From Branchiostoma floridae (lineage: Eukaryota > Chordata > Leptocardii > Amphioxiformes > Branchiostomatidae), in assembly GCF_000003815.2 (NCBI RefSeq), contig NC_049991.1, positions 5,689,034-5,711,043 of the forward strand: DNA of 22,010 bases. The letters are read 5' to 3'. A program made the translations under genes and the position numbers. Below are positions 9,901 to 18,000 of the stretch, piece after piece. Every line of letters begins with the position of its first letter. The stretch's first letter is position 1. The notes under the pieces were generated by a model. That model had not been told where the DNA came from. It did no database searches and worked only from the letters and a program-made list of their open reading frames with translations.

Positions 9901-10505
9901 GGTTCTCATCGGTGACTTTATGGACTCTACGTAAGACGTTTCCCATCAGATCGCGGAGCTGCACCTGGATCGTTCCGTCGGGAGCTGCAGAAGACCAGAA
10001 TCCACCTCCAAATCCTACACCTCGCTTGCTGTTCCCAAGGATGGCCTGGCGTAGGGAGTTACCCATAATATCCCTACGATAAACCTTTTCCTCGAACATT
10101 TGTGAGTCCTGGTACAAGTTCTTTAGACCCTTTAGACGATTTCGGGCTGTTCCGCGATTGAATTTCAGGATTGGTATGACATTTTGGTACAATCCGCCAT
10201 GCTCCCCTCTGATAGCCTTACCTTTATCTCCAGGAGTCCACACCATGTAGGGTGCAGGTCCTTTCGTGTCGCTTTCAGTGATGTAGTCTCGTTGGTGATG
10301 TGGTTGTGGTGTTCCTGTGGACCTACTCATCTGACCACTGGTCCATGGGATTGACCAAGGACGATCTGGATGCAGATCCAAGTCACGATGGTCAGCATCA
10401 TACCTACAATCAACAATGTATAGATTGTAGGTATGCTTGAAACATTCGTTATCTATTCCGTGCCACACCTGTGCTTCATCGAAATGTAGACCAGTCAGAG
10501 TTGCC
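6980..10505 (-). CDS. Large terminal exon of an unrecognised protein with nine RDIMGNSLR-type repeats
   Basis: The minus strand is open for about 1,175 codons and ends at TAG (6980-6982). There is no suitable initiator ATG at the 5' side. A good splice acceptor (pyrimidine-rich TCCTTCTTTAG) puts the likely exon edge at 10505, so upstream exons are expected. I number residues from a GTG codon at 10468. Nine degenerate copies of R-D-[ILV]-[ML]-G-x-x-[LF]-[RK] occur at about residues 131, 171, 330, 370, 535, 687, 728, 905 and 1033. Several come in pairs 39-41 residues apart, which suggests larger repeat units of 150-200 residues. A second looser motif, G-x-x-x-x-AVA[YF]P, recurs (478 and 990, with weaker matches near 91 and 1136). 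The protein is hydrophilic and rich in basic pairs, including HRRIRR at 826-832, and has several N-x-[ST] sites such as NLT, NTS, NDT and NWS. This fits a secreted or Golgi-lumenal chain, but no signal or membrane segment lies in this exon. No known domain is recognised. A long stem region or a peptide precursor are possible readings, both unproven. Confidence 0.75.
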
Positions 10506-10521
10506 CTAAAGAAGGAGTCAG
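10506..10521 (-). other. Probable splice acceptor (intron 3' end) before the large exon
   Basis: Read on the minus strand, CTGACTCCTTCTTTAG ends at 10506 and is followed by GGCAACTCTG. The frame is closed by a TGA a few codons further upstream, which requires splicing or another start. A weaker alternative acceptor (TTGATTGTAG before GTATGATG) lies near 10404-10413. Confidence 0.5.
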
Positions 10522-10559
10522 GCGCTCACCGAAGCGTTGGTGTGTAATGGTTATGCAAA

Positions 10560-11121
10560 AAGAGGCTATTTATTCTGTTTCGCAATGAAATTTATGTCAT
10601 GGTTGAAAGAAGAATATGGAAACGGTTGACATTATGGGTGTTGCCTGAATTTTGCTTCTCTCTTCATACTCCGAATTGGCTGTCACAAATTAAATATAGA
10701 AACCGGGAGATTCCAAAAAATCCCTATCGACCAGAGGGTTTGTCCATTCTGTCCAGAGCTAATTGAAGACGAATATCACTTTATGGTTGTATGTCCCAAA
10801 TATTCTGATATAAGAAATACTCTGTACACAAGGTTGTCATCTTATACACAAGGATTTATCTCAATGGACCTGAAATGCAAATTTAAATACATCATGACAT
10901 GTGACAATCCCTGCATGACAGATATAGGAAAATATATCAAAGAAGGTTTAGACATTAGAAATTCCTCCAATGATTGTAACAGCCTCCAATGATTGTAAGA
11001 AACTTATCCCATACTACAACTTCTGTATTAGTTAGATAAGCGTTAAGTTATAGAACTGTAGTTATGTAGATGCCATACTTTGTACCCCGTACAATTGTTG
11101 TGCAATAAAGCTATTATTATT
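10560..11121 (+). mobile_element. 5'-truncated non-LTR retrotransposon, 3' end
   Basis: It contains the zinc-knuckle fragment, then a 3' UTR of about 110 bp ending in GTGCAATAAAG and a TATTATTATTAT tail (about 11111-11121). Such a polyadenylation signal and short microsatellite-like tail are characteristic LINE ends. The left boundary is approximate and no target duplication was resolved. Confidence 0.65.
10630..10992 (+). pseudogene. C-terminal fragment of a non-LTR retrotransposon reverse transcriptase protein
   Basis: The frame is open from 10630 and encodes HKLNIETGRFQKIPIDQRVC, then PFCPELIEDEYHFMVVCPKY, ending at TAG 10990-10992. HKL-x-IE-x-GR followed by R-x-C-x2-C-x5-8-EDE-x-HF-x3-CP is the zinc-knuckle tail found in many animal LINE ORF2 proteins. 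The catalytic reverse transcriptase core is missing and the frame is closed by a stop at 10627-10629. This is a 5'-truncated, decayed copy. It lies just outside the acceptor of the minus-strand exon, so it probably sits inside that gene's intron in the opposite orientation. Confidence 0.8.
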
Positions 11122-11167
11122 ATGTATGTGTGATATTATGTATGTGACTTTATGCGAATGCGTGTGC

Positions 11168-11248
11168 GTCTCCCTTTCTCCCCCTCTCTATCCTTCTCTC
11201 TCTACAGTCTCTCTCTCTTCCTCTCTCTCTCTCTCTCACTCTCACTCT
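11168..11248. repeat. CT-rich microsatellite
   Basis: Interrupted CT and CTCC tracts with an uninterrupted CT run at about 11219-11236. The Ser/Leu-rich open frame over it is low complexity, not a gene. Confidence 0.9.
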
Positions 11249-11297
11249 GAGCTTCCTGGTACAGATAGCTACAAATGTCTAACCTTCTCAACTTGGA

Positions 11298-11667
11298 CAC
11301 GTGAAAATTTCAGTGTGTAAAGCGCAGAGCTAGCTCACACGGACAGCTTAGTGTGCTCAGCACGTACAAAGTTAGTCCACGTGGATATATATTGCCTATT
11401 TCAGTCAATATTGACCATCCGTAAAATCCCTACAGCCCTAAAAATTCCACGTGGACAGATGGCAAAGCACTTTAGATTATTGGATACTTTTAATACATGT
11501 CGCCACTCTTGTTGAGTATCGGGAGCAGATAGTGATGACACAGGACGCATACACTTACCGGTTGGAGTGTAGTATGGAGGACCACGTGTTCTTGTCATCG
11601 AGGACTGCGGCCACGCGCTGGGAACGGACGGTGTTTTCTGCCATCAACTAAGAAACACGTACACGTG
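11298..11667. promoter_or_regulatory. Cluster of five CACGTG E-boxes
   Basis: CACGTG occurs at 11298, 11378, 11448, 11583 and 11662, five times in 370 bp, while one would be expected about every 4 kb in unbiased DNA. Two are in the longer palindrome TCCACGTGGA. CACGTG is the site of bHLH factors such as Myc/Max, USF and clock proteins. The position, upstream of or within an intron of the minus-strand gene, would suit an enhancer, but function is only inferred, and CACGTG also occurs scattered elsewhere in the window. Confidence 0.25.
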
Positions 11668-12036
11668 CAAATGTATGTTAGCTTCAGGAGCTTTAGGATA
11701 TATATTACTGCAATATCTATTGACGGCATAATGACGGCAGACTCGGGTCATCGACGTATTTTCATGCCACCACAGAAAGAAAGACAATGCCGCATGAGTA
11801 TACAAATACATAATACTGTACACACACAAAGAAACAGGCAAAGTAAATCTACATCAACATTGACAACTTGTATTACCCTTGTTTCCATTTGGATTACTAA
11901 AAGCTGTCTTCCTTTCTTTTTGTTTATCAATTCATAGTTTGCATAAACCGTTTCTTCCACAAGATTTTTTTTGTTTTAGATACTAATTCATTGCTAGCTA
12001 TAGGATATAAATTCAAAACTCTCTCCTCTGACAAGA

Positions 12037-12052
12037 CCCCCCCCCCCCCCCC
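12037..12052. repeat. Poly-C tract (16 bp)
   Basis: Sixteen consecutive C, immediately upstream of the hammerhead-like motif. Length may be unreliable in assembly. Confidence 0.95.
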
Positions 12053-12054
12053 GT

Positions 12055-12096
12055 GTCACTGACGTAAGACACCGAATGGTGTCTGAAACGTCTGAC
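12055..12096 (+). ncRNA. Type I hammerhead ribozyme motif, near-canonical, probably Penelope-like element-derived
   Basis: The elements occur in the required order. Stem I is GTCA (12055-12058) pairing with TGAC (12093-12096). The core CTGACG lies at 12059-12064, followed by TA. Stem II is AGACACC (12067-12073) pairing perfectly with GGTGTCT (12078-12084) around a GAAT loop. Then come GAAA (12085-12088) and C-GTC (12089-12092), with the cleavage site expected after the final C. The canonical first core block is CUGANGA; here one extra U (12065) separates the G from the A, so this copy is probably impaired. Minimal hammerheads of this shape, with ACGT as a possible dimer stem III, are known from Penelope-like retroelements. 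Here the structure is seen and the element assignment is inferred; no Penelope coding sequence is present. Confidence 0.6.
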
Positions 12097-12212
12097 CTTT
12101 TCCAAAATTATATCCAATTGCTTGAGTATCTGCGTGGGGCTCACGTTCTTCGAGCAACATGTGTCCAGTCCCGAGGGGCCAATCAATTTTCTAATATGCT
12201 CCTGGGAAAGTG

Positions 12213-12430
12213 ATTCTAACAGGCAACTAGAAAGGCCGACATTTGCTTCAGAGCAAATACAGCATATTTCAGCCATACCCGTTCCCATGCAAAATTGAAC
12301 TGTTCCAAATCACCCCTGTGCGGAAATCGAACATTCTAACAGTAACTTCTCGAAATGAACGACAAGAAAGGCCGACATTTACTTATGAGCAAATGCACCA
12401 TTTTCACTCCGCCCCACTGCCGATGCAACA
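12213..12430. repeat. Diverged tandem duplication, offset 120-136 bp
   Basis: ATTCTAACAG at 12213 and 12333, AGAAAGGCCGACATTT at 12229 and 12365, and GAGCAAAT at 12252 and 12387 occur in the same order. The changing offset shows a small insertion in the second copy. No coding function is seen. Confidence 0.7.
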
Positions 12431-13977
12431 ATGTTCTTCCACAATCACACATATCGAAAAAAATAAACATTCCAAAATGGAGATATCTGTGGTCTGGTAT
12501 TACAACAGAATAACATGGAATTTGGTATAAGGGTGCCCTCGACATATGCACGGTAGAACGAAACATTTTTGGCATACATCACTTCAAGAGGATTAATTTT
12601 TGGCCATTTTTAGTATCATTTTTGGCCCCTCTGTATTGCCATGGTATTGGAACAAAATTTTGTATGGAAATGCCTGTGATATATACCTCCAGGGCCTTTG
12701 CAATTTTGGTATTCATGTCTTGACAATGATGAAGTCTCTGGTCTTCTTGTATTAAAAAAAATGGTGATGGCATGTTGGATAGCAAGTGGGATGAAGTTCA
12801 GAATGATTATCTCTTCACTCTCTTACAAACACACACACATACACACACACAGACAGCAAACAGTAAGAATGAAAAAAAAAACTTTCAATTTTTACAGTTT
12901 TACTTTCACAAAATTGCAATTTTACACTTGTCTGCTCTCACAATCTGATTGACTTAATGTAAATACAATGTAATTTGAGCTTAAGTTTTTACATTGTTAA
13001 AAGTTAATCTGGAAAAATAGCAAACTACATACTAGATCTTATTCGCAGAAAATTACAATTCCGTCAAAATATATCTTTTCAGAATCGGTTGCGATCAATA
13101 TCTACGTGTCCTTTTCTGGCTGGTTGGAATCAAGTCAGTCTGCTTCTTCCACATACAGTCAAAGGCCAAGCTCTGCTTCTCTTCTGTAGAGAGGTATGGA
13201 GGACAGAAACAGGGAGGTTAGAATTTCAATGCAAAGCAGAAACATCAAACTATAGGCAGATTTGGAAACAGTACACATTTCCACAACTATTTGCAATCTT
13301 CCATCAATCTGTTGCTGCCTGGGACAAAATCTGTGTGCCTCCTCCAAATACAGCTTCTCATGGACCAATTGTTTTCTTCTCTAGAGGTCACATCTTAACA
13401 ATGCAAACAGGAGAGTGAGATTTGGCATTTCAAGGCAGACATCAATCAAATATTTGATGAAATAATTATACCATTGATTTGGAAAGTATACATATTGTTG
13501 CCAGAAGATAACAATGTGTTTGTGTTACACATAAATCTTCTCTTCGATCCAAATTCTGCACCTGTCTCTACAGTCTACACCTACATGTACATGCAAGTCT
13601 AGCGACAAGAAAACAGGCCCTACCTGCTGTGTGTCATGAGCACAATGTTCTTACTGCTGAAAAAAAAACAGAGACATGTCAATCTTTGTTTTACACATTT
13701 GTGGACACTTCAAAATGTTAATGCACAATGCTTTTGAATGATAAAGGAATATTGCAACAGAGGTATAATAAATACATATACACAACTTGTACTTGCAAAT
13801 GAAAAGGTACAACTGACAGGATCAAAAAGGATTGACATGAATGAAATTAAAGCCATCATATAGAAGTCAAACCAGTGACATTTGGTATAACATCTACACA
13901 AATTCTAAAAACAAGTCCAAAGGATGAATAAATATTAACAAAAATGATTCATAAATCCACATGGCTCCCAATCACTG
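12431..13977. other. Non-coding stretch, possibly 3' part of or flank to the Helentron
   Basis: It is AT-rich with no supported gene. Around 13130-13250 and 13330-13460 two segments share short ordered blocks (CTTCTTCCACATACAG and CTCCTCCAAATACAG, TTCTTCT-TAGAG, CAGACATCA-like), suggesting a very diverged duplication of about 200 bp. The Helentron's 3' terminus may lie here but could not be located. Confidence 0.35.
12828..12852. repeat. CA dinucleotide microsatellite
   Basis: Ten or more CA units with one CATA interruption. Confidence 0.9.
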
Positions 13978-14508
13978 AGCCTCCACCAGGCTCCCTCTTG
14001 TCCTTTGGCAAGAGCCGGAGCGGGAACCTTTGTCATTCCCCATCCCCCTTGCCACCACTGAATGTGCCGTGTGGCAAGGGCCGGAAGCTGGCAACAAATA
14101 TTTCATTCACAGGCATCCACCAGGCTCCCTCTTACCACTTTTGGCAAGAGCCAGAGCGGGAACCTTTGTCATTCCCCATCCCCCTTGCCACCACTGAATA
14201 TGCTGTGTGGCAAGGGCCGGAAGCTGGCGCCAAGTACTTCATTCACAGGCATCCACCAGGCTCCCTCTTACCAATTTTGGCAAGAGCCAGAGCGGGAACC
14301 TTTGTCATTCCCCATCCCCCTTGCCACCACTGAATGTGCCGTGTGGCAAGGGCCGGAAGCTGGCGCCAAGTACTTCATTCACAGGCATCCACCAGGCTCC
14401 CTCTTACCAATTTTGGCAAGAGCCAGAGCGGGAACCTTTGTCATTCCCCATCCCCCTTGCCACCACTGAATGTGCCGTGTGGCAAGGGTGGAAGCTGGCG
14501 CCAAGTAT
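13978..14508. repeat. Tandem array A: four units of about 136 bp, each with a 10-bp hairpin
   Basis: CCACCAGGCTCCCTCTT starts at 13983, 14117, 14253 and 14389 (periods 134, 136, 136). The last unit is truncated at about 14508, where the sequence changes to ATTTCTCAATTATGG. Units 2-4 are nearly identical and unit 1 differs slightly. Every unit contains CCCTTGCCAC and GTGGCAAGGG about 15 bases apart (14046-14080 and 14182-14216 in the first two), a perfect 10-bp stem. Open frames on the plus strand simply read through the array. Tandem minisatellites and terminal hairpins are usual in Helentron-type elements, so this is probably part of the element's 3' non-coding region. Confidence 0.9.
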
Positions 14509-14552
14509 TTCTCAATTATGGAGCACCATAGACTCCCATTTCTCATCCACTC

Positions 14553-15062
14553 ATCTCGACAAGTCCTGAGCTGGTACAATACACACACACTCCATTCCTT
14601 TGATTCTGATTTCTGTTTTATCTCATCATTACACAACATACAGTACACAGCATCATGGTGACTATAGAAATTGTCAACCTTCCACTCAGGTCAACAAGAC
14701 CTGAGCTGGTACAATACACACACTCCCTTCCTTTGATTCTGATTTCTGTTTTATCTCATCATTACACAACGTATACAGCATCACAGCATCATGGTGACTA
14801 TAGAGATTGTCAACCTTCCACTCAGCTCGACAAGGCCCGAGCTGGTACAATACACACACTCCCTTCCTTTGACTCTGATTTCTGTTTTATCTCATCATTA
14901 CACAACGTATACAGCATCACAGCATCATGGTGACTATAGAGATTGTCAACCTTCCACTCAGCTCGACAAGGCCCGAGCTGGTACAATACACACACTCCCT
15001 TCCTTTGACTCTGATTTCTGTTTTATCTCTCATTACACAACGTACAGTATACAGCATCATGG
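14553..15062 (-). repeat. Tandem array B: about four 136-bp units containing the Helentron coding terminus
   Basis: GAGCTGGTACAATACACAC recurs at 14568, 14703, 14839 and 14975 (periods 135, 136, 136). On the minus strand each unit holds the same text as the end of the Helentron reading frame: TACCATGATGCTGT-like, TACGTTGTGTAATGA, GATAAAACAGAAATC. The unit nearest the gene supplies the genuine last codons and TAA (15023-15025). The other three are copies displaced into the 3' non-coding region. The units are so alike that amplification looks recent. Confidence 0.9.
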
Positions 15063-18000
15063 TAGCTATAGAATGTCTGTATTACACCATGATTAACAAC
15101 AGCTGACAGTTGTGAAATGTACACATGGTCAATGAGAGTACATCTTTCAGTTGTAGGAGACTCTATCAACTGTTTGAAGCCATTTTGCATCAAGAAAGAA
15201 AGGATCATTTTGTTTTCACTTGACATCAAATTTTCATTAAAGTCACCAAGAATCACTGTGTTACTTCTTTCCACTGCAGACAAGTGCCCCAAGAGTTTCT
15301 CCAAACTGGATATGAATGAGTCTTTGCGAACATTTGGGGGTCTATAAATGGCTACAATTAGATGTTTCACAGGCATGCAGTCAGCAGAAACTTGCGTTAC
15401 CACACATTCTAGACTGATATCATTTGGGATGGGAATTTCAGAACACTTGTATATGTCACGTGCATATATTGCCACGCCTCCACGACTGGAATTCCTTGTC
15501 GCATTACAAGCTTCCTCGCAAGCATGCCCACTTGATCTGTCTTTACGAAACATGTTAAAACTCTCCAACTGAAACTGGGAGGACTGCACATTTTCTGACA
15601 GCCATGTCTCAGTCAGGCATATGATATCAGCTTCAACCAAACAAGTTGACTTCAGACTTTCAAATTTCTTTTCAAGTCCTTCAGTATTGTGATGGACAAT
15701 GTTCAACACTTCACCGACAGATCTGTCACCAACATTTGTAAATGGGTTGGATACATATTCGAAATGCTTCATCTTATTAACTGCCTCCTGCACTGCCTCA
15801 TCACAGTAGATGGACTCCTGTTTATAGTCTGTAATGTGAAGACCGCCTATGGAACATACCCTACTCAAGGCCACATACGCCATACCTGATGCAAAAATAT
15901 TTTTCATGGAGACAACTACTTCAGGAACTGTCATGCCCTGTACTTTGTGTACTGTGCAGGCCCAGGCTAGCTTGATAGGAATTTGGTAGCGTTTGACTTT
16001 ACTTAATTTCTTCAAGTTGTCCTCAATCTGACGAATCGGAACTGAATTCTCTGGTAGACTACTGGGAACTGCACTTTTTTCTCTTTCAAGCACACCTGCC
16101 TTTGGATTATCAAACTTCACAAAGACAGTTGCACCATCACTTGCATCTTGCTGGCCACCTGTTACACCTGTCACTGTTCCAAATGCACCGTTAACTAGAC
16201 CATCCTCAACATTGACATTTCTACAAAGCATGACACGAGCACCAATCCCAACTTTGACCACATCAAGGAGGTCGTCTTTATCTCCTTGTGCATGAGGTCG
16301 TCTTGTCATTGAACCTGTTGTGGGATCTTTGACAAAATCGGAGGCTTCAAAACATGTAACATCTGAACACCTGAGATTCAACATCTTGTCATTATAATCT
16401 ACAACAGCTTTATTGGTGGAAAAGATGTGAAGTGCATCCTTAGGATAATCATTTGATGCAAAGTCTGTAGATAACACCCTTGATGATAGAGTTTTGTCAT
16501 CTTCATCAGAAAGTTTGTCTTTTTTTCTCTTTACCCTCATTCTATTCAAAAGGTTTGCAAAGGCAGCATCATCCTTCTGTCTCATGATTTCCTGAAGTTC
16601 AACAACTTCAAAGATTGGATTCCACAAGTCAATGAAATCTTTTCCCCTGTAGAGACTTTGTCCCCTGACTGGAGGGATCTGATACATGTCACCTACTGCC
16701 AAGATGCTCACATTTCCAAAGTTTGCACTTGACCTTGACTGGGTCAGCTGACCCAATCTACCATGAATGGAAGACATGAGCTTCATGTCGACCATCGATA
16801 CTTCATCTACAATCACAATTTTGAGGCTTTCATACTGCGCACGCAAAGTGTTAAGGGTACTTTCAGACAAGGGCTGATACGTCTTCGTAACACACATCAG
16901 ATGAAAGGCATGGTGGACAGTGCTCCCACCGATATTGAATGCAGCAGTTCCTGTGGGTGCCGTAAGAAGGACAGAGACCTTGTCAGGGTTTTCTTGTGCC
17001 TTTCCTAGTAACCTGGTAGCCTCATAATATATGCATTTTATGAGATGGCTCTTTCCAGTCCCCGCACCACCCGTCACAAAAATATGAAAGGGATCTGGTC
17101 GCTTTCCCTGTGCAGTTTCCATACACCAATTCCTTACAAAATAGAAGACCCCCTGTTGCATTGGGTTGAGTGACTGCATCATGGGGACCGCAGTTTTATA
17201 CTGGATCTTTGTCTGGCAGGCTTCTAGGGTAAAGCTTCTTTCTTTTGATTTGTCAGTTGTCGCTAGGTCAGGAATGTCATCCTCAGTGCCCTCAATAACC
17301 CCATCCACTTCATTTTCTCCCCTCTTATCTAGACAATCAAGTCTTTCTTGTTCCACTTCGGGGAAGATCTGGGCCCAAACATCTTCTAGATTACCATCTT
17401 CCGCGTCTTTACGAGCCTGCTCAAGTTCCTCAACATTTTGCTCAAATTTACGCCTATTCCCATTCACAATGACATTTACTCTATCCTCCCTGTCTGATAT
17501 GGGAGCAAAGCCATTCGAGTAGAATTCTTCATACTTGGCATATTGTGGTGGTTTCAACTGTGCATCATGGTAGTGTGGCAAGTACAACTTGAGCAATGTC
17601 AAGTAGAATCGCTCTGGCTCTTTCTTTTTATTAAATTTGGCAAAGCGGATGACGGCTGGATCAGATCTTGTACGTTTTTGTACAGCCCCGTAATTATCCC
17701 TCAACACATGCCTTGCTTCCCCTCTGGAAGACTGCTGAGCATTTTCTTGCTGGCCTGAACAAGAAACGACGCGATACTCGGAGACAAATTCTGCAGCACA
17801 CATTGATCGGAAAGGTTCTTCTTGTGGCCTCGCCTTGTACCGATCCATAATGCTCGGCATCCAGATGTTTTCTTCATCACCGTTTCCCTCGCTTGCAAGC
17901 TTCTGAATGTCGGCCAAAGGTTTTGACAAGCGATTAGCTTGTTCATCTGTTGGAATGAATGTGACTTGTCTTGAGCACTCCTTCAAGTTCAGGCTACAGA

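Noticed and set aside
9938-9957. CTGATGGGAAACGTC on the minus strand, resembling hammerhead core pieces
   Set aside because: There is no stem II between the pieces; it simply encodes the D-L-M-G-N-V-L repeat of the large exon.
6980-10505. Assignment of the large exon to the polypeptide GalNAc-transferase family (long stem region)
   Set aside because: A few short phrases such as PGDKGKA look similar to the linker before that catalytic domain, but no catalytic motif is present in this exon.
12013-12288. 91-codon minus-strand open frame with KLIGPSGLDTCC and a poly-Gly run
   Set aside because: It is the antisense of the hammerhead region and the poly-C tract; no domain recognised.
13944-14569. 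Overlapping plus-strand open frames of 65-135 codons with repeated peptide blocks
   Set aside because: They read through tandem array A; the 136-bp unit is not a multiple of three, so the repeats change frame from unit to unit, which a repeat protein would not do.
12213-15062. A shared 136-bp period in three repeat regions
   Set aside because: The 12213-12430 duplication has an offset that varies from 120 to 136, and the units of the three regions are unrelated, so a common cause is not supported; only arrays A and B really share the period.
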